Positions 12,476 through 27,214 are shown, numbered from the stretch's first letter. The stretch is DNA of 64,000 bases from Perognathus longimembris pacificus (GCF_023159225.1 NC_063176.1:6522963-6586962); one strand, 5' to 3'. Notes: generated from the sequence alone by a model not told the origin. Made by a program: numbers and translations.

Positions 12476-13131
12476 TTAAAATAAGTCCAAATAAGTATCA
12501 GTACAAAGTCTAAAATAGTGATTCAGAAAAAATAAAAGTATAAGTACTTGATTTTACCTGATATCAAGTTTTTAATTTAAATGTGATTGGAAAAATGCAG
12601 TGGAATTTTAAATAATAATAATAATTTAGATCCTTCAGGCTTAAAATTTGTCCTTTGGCTGTTACAGTGAAATGCACAGGTATGTATGTGTGTTTATGTA
12701 TGCTAATTCATAACACACAGTGCTTATATTTTAAGAGAAATAAGTAAAATGTTCTTACTGATTTTAAAAATCATTAATGTCTTTTTTAAAGTAATAGAAG
12801 ACTGAACAAGTAGGACACGATTGCTATAATGGCCATCCTCAGTGAAATTGTAGCTTCCCTAAGCACAATTCTGGTTATAATCTGTACACTTTTTCATAGA
12901 GGGGCAATTATATTTTACAGGGAGATGGAAACATTGTCAAATATAAATAATTATTTATATATTTGGAACTCAGACATACAATTAACACTGATACACGAAC
13001 TTTCTGTATTGGGAAATATCAATAAGTTTAGATAATTGTGCTACTAACAGTAATTACTTTAACACATTGGCATTCATAATATTGTAATTATAAAGACAAA
13101 AATATTAAGGAATCCCTTTCATCTCAAGGTA

Positions 13132-13361
13132 TTGACATTCTTTTTTTTTTTTTTTTATGGCCAGTCCTGGGCCTTGGACTCAGGGCCTGAGCACTGTCCC
13201 TGGCTTCTTTTTGCTCAAGGCTAGCACTCTGCCACTTGAGCCACAGCGCCGCTTCTGGCCGTTTTCTGTATATGTGGTGCTGGGGAATCGAACCTAGGGC
13301 CTCGTGTATCCGAGGCAGGCACTCTTGCCACTAGGCTATATCCCCAGCCCTTGACATTCTT
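13132..13361 (-). mobile_element. IDL-Geo-type dimeric SINE, antisense, with TSD
   Basis: Antisense copy at 13141-13350: T run, right arm, then left arm ending TATATCCCCAGCCC. It is flanked by the direct repeat TTGACATTCTT, at about 13132 and at 13351-13361. It is nearly identical to the copies at 29065-29280 and 37535-37764, so it is young. The right-arm A-box-like TGGCTCAAGTGG is visible in reverse complement at about 13233-13244. Confidence 0.92.
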
Positions 13362-16300
13362 AAGGAAGGACAAAAGATTTAAAGGGCCAAATAAAACATC
13401 ATAAATTCATAAGCCATACCGTCTTTGTCACAACTCAACTCTACCTTAACTTTTTAAAAGAAGTCATCATTAATGCATAGTGAGTATAACTATGTCACTA
13501 AAACTGGAGTAATACCATGGCTTAGTTTGCTGCTTCTAATCTGAGTTGTGAGGTAAAGTGCACACTTGTAGGCAAGAAGACCTAAGAAAAATGTTAGTAA
13601 TTATTAAGATATCATTGGAACAAATGTAAATAGGAATATGTTGAGATCTAACAAAGCATTTTATAGATGTTTTGCTTATCTTTAGAATATTACGTTATTT
13701 TGATCAAATATACTTGTGACTTGAAAATACAATGACAATAATTGTTTGGCATGTTCTTTAAAACACTATCACAAATAGTCAAATTGAAAAATCAATGTCG
13801 TAGTTTTTCTTTTGATGATTATAATTCCATTTTAGAGACAATCAAATCATCAGAAAATCAGTACTTAAAACATCACCAGTGCAACAAAGAAAATTTAAAA
13901 ACACATGGATCAATATCTGCTTTTCCTTTGAAAAAGATCCATTAGAATTTGATTTGTAAATACATATCTGTCTTCATTCACATTTAAATATTTATTGGAT
14001 ATTTCATTTTCTCCTAATTTGATTTTTTTAAAAATACAGCAGATATATAGCATATAAAGTTCAAACAGGCAGATTTTAATCAAATGCCTGACCTGCTAGT
14101 ATATTATATTGTTAGTGAGCTCACATTACAAGTGTCTTGAAGTCACTATAAATGTTATTCATAAAAAATAAGTGAAAATGGGTGCATTGAAGCACTAAAT
14201 AACTTCTGTGTCATATTCTATCATAGATTCGTGTGGTTTCAATCAGCAAAGTGCATTTTCTTAAACAATTTTTTTGCATCTTCTAGCAGTTTTTACCATA
14301 ATTAGGTGGAAATTGCCATACTGTGAAAGTACTTGTACTCAATTTCTATACATTTTGCTTTTCTATACAGCTACGGATCTAAAAGAATAAATTTAGAGTT
14401 TCATTTTTAAAATCTGAATAGTTAAATTGCTGACCTTCCAAAAGTGATTGTAGGTTTCACGGGCATAAAATTTTACTAACATGAGAAATCAGTGAGTTGA
14501 ATGAATAAGAAACTTTTCTAATGTTAAGCTGTCAGGCTACTCATGAAACGTGTCTCTAAAGAACCATTTAAAAAAAGAAAAAAAGTCTTCCAAATTTAAG
14601 TTCTGAGAGATTTCTGAGAGAGACATCTCGATGGGCTTAGACATTTTGGTCCGTATCTATATATTAATTGCAAACGATGAAAACACTTTGGGTTCTGATA
14701 TTTTCTCTTGGTTGCTCTTTTTAAGTGCAATGAAAGTAACAGTTTAGTAGTGTCGCTCTGTCTTTCTTAACCCATGAAGTGCTCCTGAAGTCTTGAAAGG
14801 CAGTGTGGAAGACACAAATGGTTGCATGCCTTGAGATGCTCTTGCTTTGGGAAAGCAAAGCAGACACCTGAGTGACTCCACCAGCGTGTGGTGAAGCTGT
14901 ACTTGCCAGGGCGTGGGATCCTTCCTTATCTTGGGCTCTCTTGTTTGCCTTTCAGTTGCTGCGATTGTGGCTGTGGGAGGGCTTCTTCCCTCTGCGCTGT
15001 TGCCCATCCAAGCCTCATATGGTTAGTGTTCCCTGCGGCTGTCACTCCTGTGTCATGTCCACCTCCATGTACCACCCTCCCCATCTGTCCCCTCTCTCCA
15101 TGCGTGTGTGTGTGTGTTACCATGAGTGCACCCGTGACCCCTCCACGGGGAGAAAGCGCACAGGAAGCCCTTTCCCAAAGCCGAATTTTAAGGGATGATT
15201 TCACAATGGATTATTTCAAAGGACAGCTTGAGCCCCTGTGTCCAGCATTCGCAGTTTTCTTCTGAGGTTTTCACTGTGGCTCTGACTCAGACTAGAAACT
15301 GTTGTACGTGATAGCATCTGTTGCACATGAATACACTGTTTTTGTTTTGCCATTTTGTTTCACCACTCTATAAAACCCATAAAACCCATGCACATGGAAG
15401 TAGAATTCTGCTTCTGTCAAGGTAAACAAAAAACACCTTTTCCATCTCCCGGAACCACAGAATGACCCTAATGTCCTGGCTATGTCGGTGTTCGTAGTCA
15501 TGTGGGTAGCCATGACATTGGTTTACAAAATCAGGTATGGTTTTTTGATGGCTTAATTTTATTAAACTTGAGTTATTCCAGTTATTTGAAGTGATACTAT
15601 TTTGATAGCACGAAGATAAAATATGTCCATCTCTGGTATCAGGGTCCAAATGGACAAATCTTAATCACTTATAAATTTTTAAGTATAATTTAAAGAATTG
15701 GGAATAGAACAATATGCACTGATACAGAGAACCAGAGATTAGTATTCATAGCATTAGAAGGACTTCTGTGTAAGAGTGGGCTACAAAGAGGGAAAAACTC
15801 TAGGAATTGCTTTATAGATCAGTGTTTAAGTCCTTGAGCTCATGATGGAGTTTTCATGCAGAGTCAAATTTTGAAAGATGCTATAATGCACTTGAGAAGA
15901 TTATAGATTTTCATAGTAACATTTTAAGTTGTTACTAGTGTGCTCTAGACATGAGTTACTTCTGTAAATACAAAATATGTATGTGTGAATGAGTAAAAGT
16001 GCCCATAAGAGAACATGTAACAACACCAGTGACTTCTGAAAACAAGCAGATGAAAAAGACTGATGAAACTCCATTCCTTTCCTCAATCACTTGAATTTTT
16101 GTTAGAAAATGCTTTGAATTTAATGCACAAGTTCAGATTTTTTTCTAATTATTTAATTTAATTTGATTTAATTTCAGCTACTTGATAAATTATGCTGAGC
16201 ATGGGGCTTCAGTGACAAATACGAAACCTGAAATCTAAGAAAGGCTAACTTACACACTAATGGTTTCACATGGTGAGATTTTCCTATAGTATACAGCACT

Positions 16301-17339
16301 AAAATTGGTCATCGTATTGCCTATTCTACTTTAGTCTCAAATTTAGTTCTTATAAGAGACAGATTATCGCTGAAGAATGGACACAAATTAAATATTGAAA
16401 ATGCATAAGAAATTTATCTACCTTAAATTACATCTCAAAGTTACTTATATGAGAGCCAGAGCAGGTATGAGCTTGTGTCAGGACCTATGAGCAAAGATGA
16501 AATGTAAGTAGAGTGAAATACTTATTTTTAAAAAAAATCAGCATTCTTTTTCTACTGTCTAACTGGAAAAAAGAAAGTCAGATTTTTTCTTAATTGCAAA
16601 CATACCATGAACAAATTAAACTTTCTCTAATATCTTTTTTCAAATAATGTCAAGAATTGAAAAGAAAAGGAATGTGTTTTATGTGTGTTTTTGTGTGTGC
16701 AGAAAATTACTCCACCAAAAATATCCTTAATTCTCAATAAAATATCAAGTATTTATTGAAAGACTTGCAGAATAGCTGGAATATCAGAACTCTGATCACT
16801 TAATTTTGTATATACAGTGGTATATATACAACAATAGCCACAGGAATCATTTTCAAGAAAAACTATCATCATCATCAACATGATCATCCTCATCACATCA
16901 CTTACGACTATCCATCTTTATATTTAAGGTTATATATTTGTCATTTAAGACTACAGATATTTATAGTTGTAGAACAGATCATTTTTCACATTTTGGATAT
17001 TAGAAACTTGTTGTTTTTCATGTCTTGAAAGGTCATTCTTGAATATACATATGGTTGGTTTTCACATACTATGATGTGTTATATACACTTTAAAAATTGT
17101 TCCTCATACATTCACTAGTTGTTAGAAACTCCAAGAAATAATTTGTGGAACTATCATGTGGTAAATTGAGGTATTTTGTGAAAAGATACTAATAAGTCAT
17201 TAAAGAGCTCAAACCATTGCTCTAGATCCTGCTTTTCATTCAAATAAAGCTTTTGCAAGTCTTGGAGGTTCTGCCTTTCCTCTGTAATATTCTCCACCAG
17301 GACACCACTGTCCGACAATTGATTAATTAATTGATTTCT

Positions 17340-17550
17340 TTACCTTTACGTGTGTCAGTCCAGATTCTGGATCTCAGGTACTTGGCACTGTCTATTACCT
17401 TTCTTAATCAAGGCTGATGTTCCCGCACTTATACTGCAGTTGTACTTCTGGTTTTTTGCTGAATAATTGGAGATAAGAGTTTTAGCAACTTTTCTATCTG
17501 GGCTGACTTTGAATCCTGAACTTCAGCCTCCTGAGTAGCTAGCAATAACT
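17340..17550 (-). mobile_element. Highly degraded B1-dID-type SINE, antisense
   Basis: CAGCCTCCTGAGTAGCTAG at about 17524-17542 is the antisense start of a B1-like arm. The upstream GTGTCAGTCCAGATTCTGG and TCAAGGCTGATG are weak matches to the antisense right arm. Confidence 0.55.
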
Positions 17551-18449
17551 TCTTAGAAGATGATATACAATTTACAATATGAAAGTTGTAATTGCAGAGT
17601 CCAGTCTTGACTTTTGATCTCAATTTTCACACCCAGTATTACTTATTTGTTTTAGCAACCCTAGGAAAAAATGTTAACATTCCAAAATTCCCTGCTTTGG
17701 CTCAAAACTGCTGAGTGATAGAAACTTTTTCCGAATTACAACTGAATGAAAATCAGATACTTAATTTTAGACACCCTTTTATCTGTGGATTTGATGTTAT
17801 GCCATTGCAAGTATCTTGAAATCCTTATCATTTACTTCTCAAAGAGTGCTCGTTTTTTCTTTTTATAATTAAGCTATGTAGAATTCATTGTAATTAGGAT
17901 TTTAATATGAATGATTTTTAAAACAATGTTGTCATTTATTTGTAAAGCTATTGATGACTGTGTGTATTTACAGCATAACATTATAAATCCACCTGAAATA
18001 TCCTTAGACACAAAACAGATATATTTTATATTCTTAAATTCAAAAAAATCATATTATTTCACTCATTCACAATTTTGACAATTTTGGTGTGTTGATATGT
18101 TTCATTACTTCTTTGAAAGATTTCAAGTGGCAAGGAAAAAGGAGGTTAATATTTTGAAATTGGAGACATTAAATACTTTGTTCACTTACCAATTCTGCAT
18201 AGAAAGTCATTGCTTTAAAAATACATTTATAAAATATTTTAATCAGAGGCATAAGAGACAAATCCTACTTCATTTCACATTGTAGATATTAAAAATGTCA
18301 TAATATCGGTGTTAAAACAAAATAAAAACACATTACTGTAACTAAATGGATAAGGAGTTCTTTGAAATATTGTCTTCATTCCTTAACAAACTTTTTTTTC
18401 GATAGTGACTATACATTTCTTGAAAGTTTAAATAAGAACTTTTTTATTT

Positions 18450-18520
18450 TCATGTATGCTTTACACAGATTATTTCATTAATAGTTACACATATCTGACA
18501 AGGAGGTGGCTAAAAACTGG
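18450..18520 (+). mobile_element. Possible MIR fossil
   Basis: TTTACACAGATTATTTCATT followed by AGTTACACATATCTGACAAG resembles part of the MIR core. Short and diverged. Confidence 0.35.
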
Positions 18521-19488
18521 ATGTGGGATTTGCTTGATATATATATATGCATATGTAATATTAAGTCTAAATTAAAAGCTTTGTATATGAAATATAACTA
18601 TGAATTGATGCAGCATTACTTATGATAAAGGGATCCAATGGTTGTCTATGAAACCATTTTAAAGTAACACAAAATTACCAATTCAATATTAGAAAAAAAA
18701 CTTCTTGAACCAGAAACATAATTCTTACATGTCATACATTTTAAACTACATTGCTATGTATAAGTGGTAAGTACACTAATATAATTGAGATTGAGTATAG
18801 TTCATAATGCATCTTTAGAAGTCCTGAAATTTGGAATTTTTCAGGTATTCCAAATATAACTAATCCTTAAAGAATTTCCAAAGTCTTCGTTTGGGAGATG
18901 AACAGATTCCTGTGTGCTACACTCCTTTTGATGGTGTTTTTTGTTGTTGTTGTTGTTGCTAGTTTTTAGAAGATACAGATTAACTAAAAACACAATATAG
19001 AAGCCATAAGTAAGAGTTGCTTTTGCTTCTCACATGTCCTTAATGATTGGGTAGCATTTACAAATGTGACACAGTTGCCCAGGAGGTTGTATCTTTACTT
19101 GATGAGATTCTCTCATCACACCACTGTAATATTTAAGAAGAATGTTTTCCCACAGGAATACATTTCTATGAGAAGTTTAGTAACATATTTTCATGAAATA
19201 AAATAGATCAACTACATTGTTTGTATATATGTATATATATTCTTTACATATATATACACACACATACATGTGTGTATCCCAGTACGCTGTATCTAAACGA
19301 AGAAAGAACATATGATAAGAATTATAAGTTTTGCAAGACAGACTACATATCCAAAGTCCAATTTTATTGCACTTGCGTTCTCATTGTACAATGCAGTCCC
19401 ACAAGACAAAATTCAACTATTTATAATTTTTACTATATTAATAAAATCATGTTCCTATGCTTCTCTGGTTTATACGGGTGAGTTAGGT

Positions 19489-19607
19489 GATAGGTTCTTT
19501 TTTTTTTTCAAAGTAAAAAGATGGATTTATTAGGGAAATAAAAACTATACTGACCAGCCAAGGCGGCAGCCCAGACTCTGGAGCTGGGACAGCACTTGGA
19601 TAGGTTC
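19489..19607 (-). pseudogene. Processed mRNA 3'-end retrocopy, parent unknown
   Basis: On the reverse strand a roughly 90-bp GC-rich to AT-rich segment contains AATAAA (reverse complement within 19521-19532) about 12 bases before a poly(A) tail (T run 19498-19508). The whole is bounded by the direct repeat GATAGGTTC at 19489-19497 and 19599-19607. This is the structure of an L1-mobilised mRNA, severely 5'-truncated. I cannot name the parent transcript. Confidence 0.75.
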
Positions 19608-22600
19608 ATATTTAGACTAACATTTTCATTATTGGAGTGAACTCTGAATTGAAAAGTTTGAAATAATTCCCCCTCAAACTATTACTTATTCTCTACAATA
19701 CTTCAGCAATAAAATTATCTAAATGCAACATTATGCTAGGATTAAATAAAATTGAGGTTTTAGAAGAATAGTGGGTTTTATCCATTTTAAATTGAAAAAT
19801 TCACATGCTTGTGTTGCTAAATTCGGGTTTTTAAAACCTGTTTTCCTTGAAGTACAGGAAAAGCGTTTCATAATTTCATCTTGGAAATGAAGAAAAAAAT
19901 AAAGAACTGTCTACTTCATAGACATGCATAGAACTATACTTTCTTTTATATAAATCAAATTTCAAAACCATTCCAATACCCGCCATCGTACTTTATCCAG
20001 ATTATTTAATTTGAAACTAGAAGTATTTATTTCTGTCAGTCAAAGCAATGGGTCCACCTGTGTTCAAGCTCTGTGGAGCCAGAATTTGTGTGCACTTCCA
20101 GGCTCTTCCCTTCAGTCATTTGTCCTTACTGGCTACAAGAGTTCCATTTAGAAAATTGACTAACTTCTGTGAGTACTCCGGGGTGCTCGCCATTCACATT
20201 CCAAACTTATTATTAAATATTTAATCAGTTCCTCTAAGGAAATTTTTCATTGGCAACTCTATCTATTATTTTAACCTTTATGGAAATCTCAACTCTTGAA
20301 ATTTAGATGTAGTCTTTGGCACTCATTTTTTTTAAGCTCAGCATTGGGAGGAGATGGGCAGATTTCTAAGTTATCCACATTTTTATTGCTACATGCACAT
20401 ATCAAAAGTCTCTAAAAGATTATACATAGCTTCTCATATCCAAGTCTGACAAATACCACATTGTTTTCTAGAGAAACGTTAACATAAATAATCAAAAATG
20501 CTATCTTCCTAATAAGAACACTACAGTATTTTTAGTACAGTATATTCAAAGTTCATTACAGTTGTAATATGAAACAAAATGAAGAAACTTACTTGTCCAT
20601 TCAGGGAAAAAAATTCAGAAAGTGTAAGCCCAGTTTATATGCAGAATGAGATATTCATAGATTGTTGCATTTGGTTAAAATTATGCATCTGGAGCAGGTA
20701 CAGAAGATGATAGTAAATGAACAAGCTTCTTTGCAATGCTTTGTTAATGAGGCTGAACCACCATTTGAGTGCCAATCTCTGCCAGCTGCACTTTAACTTG
20801 CTGTATCTTGTTGAGGCTTGTTTTAATGGTGCTTTAGGGGGTTCCAGAACTTACTTTTATATGTTAATGTGTCATGCAGCTGTATATGTTACAGAGCCCC
20901 AGAGATGTCCATAGTCAAAAATAACTTCTTTCTATTGCCCCCCTGGCTCTCACCCTAGGTAATAAAATGTTAACCACTCCTCACCAAGGTATTCTCAATC
21001 CATTTCTAAATGAGACCGAACATTTTATTTCCATTTTCATATGAGGAATTTGCATGCCATTTGAATATATGTGAGGCTTACTTAATGCTTTAATGACAAA
21101 GTCTATTGGAATATACCAGTTTGTAAAGTTATTTATTTATTTAGAAAGTTAGGAGTTGAACTTGGTGGATTGAGCATTTGTTTCCTAATGCAAAGAACGC
21201 ATCTATCTGTTAGGTTTCTTTAAAATTCCTGCAATAAACTCTTCTGTCAGTATCACTTAAATTACATTTAAAACATTGTTAAGAAGAAACATCAGTGATT
21301 TTTCTTGCTTGATGCACATACAGACAGAACCGAAGCACATTTAAAGACAGAAATGACATGTTACATAAGAAAATTATGAACATTTTACTAAAATATCTGG
21401 ACACTTGCATGAATACGCCAAATAAAATTTTGGTCTAATTTTATGTATTTATTTTTCTCCTCTCCATTTCAGGAGAAGAGTAAAGCAGGTTTTAAAAGTT
21501 CTTGAATGAAATGCATGTGTTAGGTAGGAACAAAATTTCAAAAGCCAGTAGATCTCATTGTGGGTATTCTTTCCACTGAGAACAAGATGCGTGCTCAGTA
21601 TGTTTATTTCAAATTCACTCAAAAATATACTGAAGGTGCTTTATTAATTGTCAGTTCCTTAACATGATAAAGCTCCTCTCCTTTTTTTAAATTTCAAAAT
21701 TGGCATAAGAATTGGTTGCATTGGTTATCACTGTTATCTATTAATTATACATTAAGAAATCACAAAGAACTAAATATATTTTGTTTTGCAACCAAAATAG
21801 AGTTTATTAAAAGTCCCAGAATATGTAACCATGAACAGTCTGTTGCTAAATACCTACGAATAGTTCACTTACATGATGATTTTCCAACTACTTTTTATTG
21901 ACTGCCAGGTTTAGTCCTCCACTTTGGCTGTGTTTTCATAGTGGGTAATAAAGGGAAATTTCATGTTTAATAAACTTAGTTTTGTAGTAGTATCTTATGA
22001 ATAGTAAATTCACCTCATTAGAGTAAACCAAAAGTAATTTAACTTTTTATTGTTTACAGTTATTTAGTGTTAATAAGGTTAATCACATACCACATCAACT
22101 CAGTCAGTATTCATCAGCACAGTCATTTGCCAAACACCGGTCATTGTGGACATACATTCAAAATTTCATTCAGTCATTCATTAATTCATTCATCAATGTA
22201 ACAATTATGTTAATGACATCTCTGAGTCATATACTAGTTCAGTGCCAGACCTTTTTTAATATACTAACTTTTGCCATTTAAGACGCTGGCAAGTAATAGG
22301 GGAATTTACAAACCTGTTCAAACAAGCGTTCTGAACTATATAGGGAAAACCACACCAAAAGAAGTACAGGGAAAGTTTCTGTACTTAGATGGGAAAGTTT
22401 CCATAAGTTGTCGATCAGGGGAAAATGTGATGGCAGTATTTTAATAGGACTTTGATAATTGTAAATCATTAGGAACAATCTCTTTGCAAAAGGGAATTAT
22501 AACAATCAGATATACAGAAACATGGAGAGATCTCTCATAGATTTTATGAATTATTTTATAGATGCAGATGAAGGGTAGGAGATAATTTGGAAATGTGTCT

Positions 22601-23799
22601 TGGAATTACATTAAAGACTCTTTACCTTATTATTTTATATTTGATTTTATTATCTAAAGATAATAACGGAAGAATATCTGATATACTGTACCTTGATTAT
22701 AGGCATGTATAGTATGCTTTAGGAAAGAAGTAATAGCAAGAGCAGCAGACATTCTGAAGACAAAGATAACCAGGTGAAATACAGTAAGTGGTAGAGCCAA
22801 TGAAAAAGAAAAAAATATATTTGATATTTCACAACTCAATTTTGTGAAGGACACAAGAACAATGTGTGGATCTTAAGGAAGAGACTACCTTGGAATTTAC
22901 TACAAGAAGAGAGAAGGGAGAACATGGTTGAAAGAGGAGAGAGATATTGCAAATTATTGCACAGATCTATAGAGATCAGATACCAATGAAATGTCCCTAT
23001 AAATTAATTCTATCAGAAAGAAGAATGTAATTCTCAAAAGAAATTTAAGGAGAGGACTAGGTCTATTCAATGAATGGGTGGAAATTGAAAGATTCAAAGC
23101 TGCAAACCATACAAGTTTTGGAAAATGTCCAGACATAGTGAAGAGAGGAACAACACGTAAGAAAAACAATTAAAGGTATTAGCCCATCAAGAACAGTTAC
23201 AAAGTAAGATGAAGGCACCCGATCAAAGATTATATTGTTAATTATGAACCTTAGAAGGCAAGGTTTGTCAGTAATGACAGCAGTTTACAAGAACTTGAAA
23301 ATTATTGCACACTGATAACAGTAGGGACAAAAATTTGGAAACTGAAGCTGAAGTGGGGTGGGGGTTGGGGTAAATTATATAGTGACCTGAGGATTACTCT
23401 ACAAAATATGTGTTAGAACTAAAGACTCCAAAGTAAGAAATAAGAGAGGAAAACCTCAAAACATTCTAGGAGGGTGAGGGAGGAAGGAAGCCATTGGATG
23501 AAAGGCACTTTCCAGGCAATTCACTCTGAAAGGGGAAGGCAACAGAAAAAAAGTATATATAGTGCAGGGAATATGAATATAAATGTATTTTATATATAAT
23601 ATAAATTTATTGCACATTTTAACCAAAATTTTGGCAAGCTTATTACAAACTGGAATGTAAGTTCCATTCCTAAAGTTGTATTTCTTATTACTAGCATTGA
23701 TATTAGTTCAGTAATTTTATTTATCTTTCCCACTTCTGGGCTTAATGTGACTGATTTGTCTCTGTCCAATGTGACTAATTGGAGTTTACTTTGTTCCAG

Positions 23800-23867
23800 G
23801 CGGTGTGGCTACAGCAAAGCAAAGCAAGATCCAGAAGAGGAGAAGATGCATTTTCATAATGGGCACA
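23800..23867 (+). CDS. EPHA5: EPHA5 juxtamembrane exon, 68 bp
   Basis: Acceptor TTGTTCCAG ends at 23799 and donor GTAAGC starts at 23868. After one base that completes an upstream codon, the exon reads [20 protein letters not shown] then NGH. This is the cytoplasmic juxtamembrane segment just inside the membrane, with a basic start as expected for a stop-transfer region. The membrane helix must be encoded upstream of the window. The last base is the first base of the Ile codon completed by the next exon. The 68-bp length means that skipping it would shift the frame. Confidence 0.95.
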
Positions 23868-25061
23868 GTAAGCAAACTGCACACAAATAGAAAAGAGGAT
23901 ATCTTATTTTTATTTTTATTTCTTTTCATGGTAAAGGACATAATATAACTGGCTAATGTATTGTGTTTAAAAACAAGTATAAAATAAGTGGTATTGATGA
24001 TGATGGACTGTTAGCTGGCTTATTTAAGTATTTAAAGAATATTTTCACTATAATCATCAAAAACCATTTTACCTAATGTAAAATGCTTTTATATTTCAAA
24101 TCAAATTCCAATGCTAATTATAATTCCTAACAAGAGTGCATACTAATCTATCACTAAATATAAATATCATGTTAAATGATTAAAACTACACAGTTAAGTC
24201 TTTGAGCTTACAGCAAGAATTTTCTAAAAACAAATATGTGGTGCAAACTTGATTAAAACGGCTTGAAATAGATGTTATTTTTAAGAAACTCATAAAAAAA
24301 CAGTTTTGACAGTGAACTTAAAACCTGGCTTAAATAAGGCCTATGGAAATTTAATGCATTTATTTTTCCATAGTTTAATGTGACTTTATTTGCCAAACAA
24401 ATCTAAACAGGTATCATTGGTTTTTATCACACTAAGGTGACCAAAATGCTGAAGAATATTGAGTCTCCTTTTCCGTTCTCCCTTACTTAGTATTATTTGT
24501 ATTCAAGAAACACTATGAAGGTGAGATTAAGTATCCTTCAAGGCAGTACACTGAGACCTGGAGAACACAAAAGTCTTACATAAAGTCATGCAATAAAAAG
24601 CCAGAGGAAGATAAGACAATTTCTATTTGTGTATTAGCTTATTGTACCAATACTATCAAAACATTATTTTAAATAAGTTTCTGAGAAATCAAAAATCAAA
24701 ATATTTGACTCTAAATTTCATTGTGAACAACAAGCAAATACACAAGTAGCATTCCATTGTCCAGTTAAATTTACAAGATGTCCTTAATTTGCCTCAGAGA
24801 TCCAGTCTGAAAACAGTGTTTGAAGAATGATATGTTATCAGATATACATTTCCTATGAAATGTATTCCTATTTCTTATTGTCAGATCTATACTTACTTGA
24901 ATTCTCGTGTGTTATTCCGCTCCTTACATAATTGTCATTATTCAAGAGAGAGCCTTTCTTTGCAGTCCAGCTGTATTTAAGCTATACTAACTAGTTAATA
25001 CATTTTATACTTTTCCTTATCCATAAGCATTTCAATATGAATGCTGGCATATTTCTTACAG
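23868..25061 (+). other. EPHA5: EPHA5 intron, 1194 bp
   Basis: GT-AG intron of AT-rich sequence. No repeat or extra exon was recognised. Confidence 0.9.
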
Positions 25062-25187
25062 TTAAACTGCCAGGCGTGAGGACCTACATCGACCCGCACA
25101 CCTATGAGGATCCCACCCAAGCCGTTCATGAGTTTGCCAAGGAGATAGAAGCCTCGTGCATCACTATTGAGAGAGTCATTGGAGCAG
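25062..25187 (+). CDS. EPHA5: EPHA5 juxtamembrane/glycine-loop exon, 126 bp
   Basis: Acceptor TTCTTACAG ends at 25061 and donor GTACAC starts at 25188. It reads [20 protein letters not shown] then [22 protein letters not shown]. The two tyrosines in [11 protein letters not shown] are the conserved Eph juxtamembrane autophosphorylation sites. In family members they hold the kinase inactive until phosphorylated, then serve as SH2 docking sites. The end of the exon starts the ATP-binding glycine loop (IGAG), which is completed across the splice junction by EFGEV. Confidence 0.97.
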
Positions 25188-25786
25188 GTACACCAGTGGG
25201 TTTATGACTTTAACCTTTTGTTCCTATGGGGGAAATGTAATATATCAATGAGTTGTAGTAACCCCAAAGATGTTTTTTAATCTTTTGTAATTTTCTTGCT
25301 TTCAAAGTGTCACACAATTGATCACATTGCCACACATCATTAAACTAACACATATCTGGTTTATTATAGAAACACCAGAAAAAATATCTATATTACCATG
25401 TATTCTTTTACACACACATATATAGTTCATAAAACCTAAAAGTACTTACATGATTCAATTCATCTCTGCCTTGAAACTGCCTCCTGTTCTTCCTTTTATT
25501 AATAAGAAGGGAGACATAAGTGACTTTTAGTCAGTTGCTTTTCATCTCTTTCAGATGTTTCCATTTAGGTTTGCATAGGTGAGGTGGATGAGATTCATTA
25601 AACTTCCAGAGAGCTCAATGTTCATAAGTACATTTCTATCCAAAGTACAGTTTACTTCTGACAACACAGCTACTGCGTGGGCTACTTTTTTTTTTTACTT
25701 TTTTGTAAATTTAAATTACTCTGAGCTTAAATAATTTAGGAATTAGAATTAGAACTCTGAGTTTACTAAAATAAGAATTCTAACCA

Positions 25787-26015
25787 AGCACCCTTGGATC
25801 ACGCCTGTAATCCTAGCTCCTTAGGAGACTGGGATCTGACTATCAGGGTTCAAAGCCAGCTAGGGGAGGAAAGCCCATGAAACTCTTATATCCAATTAAC
25901 TTCTAGAAAACAGGAAGTAGAGCTGTGGCTCAAGTGGTAGAGCACTAGCCTTGAGCTGAAGAGCTCAGGGACAGCGCCCAGGTCAAGCCCATGATCAAAA
26001 ACAAAAAAATAAAAA
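25787..26015 (+). mobile_element. B1-dID-type SINE, sense
   Basis: The left arm is 7SL/B1-like (GATCACGCCTGTAATCCTAG near 25798) with a spacer to about 25915. The right arm contains GCTGTGGCTCAAGTGGTAGA at about 25923-25942 and an A-rich end. A flanking repeat is seen as AAGAATTCTAA before and AAAATTCTAAG after. The right arm is homologous to that of the IDL-Geo-type SINEs elsewhere in the window. Confidence 0.85.
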
Positions 26016-26020
26016 TTCTA

Positions 26021-26768
<748 letters not shown>

Positions 26769-27214
26769 TAAGAAAGAAATTGATCAAGACACTATATTTA
26801 ATTTTAGTATATTGTTTTAAATCTAGTTTTCAATGGATCAAAGTTTTCACTTTCTCCTACAAACATATATGCATACCTCCAGTTACCATGGTTTCAGTGT
26901 CAGAAAGTAGATTTCAAAAAAGCTAGTTTGTTTTAGAAGAGGATTTTTAACTTACTGAGATAACATTATGCCAAATCTTAGTAATTGTGGCACTGGACAT
27001 AATATTTAATATAATTTCTATAATATAGATGTCTCATCATCTTTTGAACAGTTCTTTAAGATATGCTCATTTTTCATTAATACATATATATTTATAAAGG
27101 AAAAATATATGTGAATATAAAAGAAAAATATATGTAGTACTGGTTCTAGTCTCAGAAAACTGGAAAAGTTAATTAAGTCTTATTCCTTTTTTCCCATCTC
27201 TTATGTATTTTATT

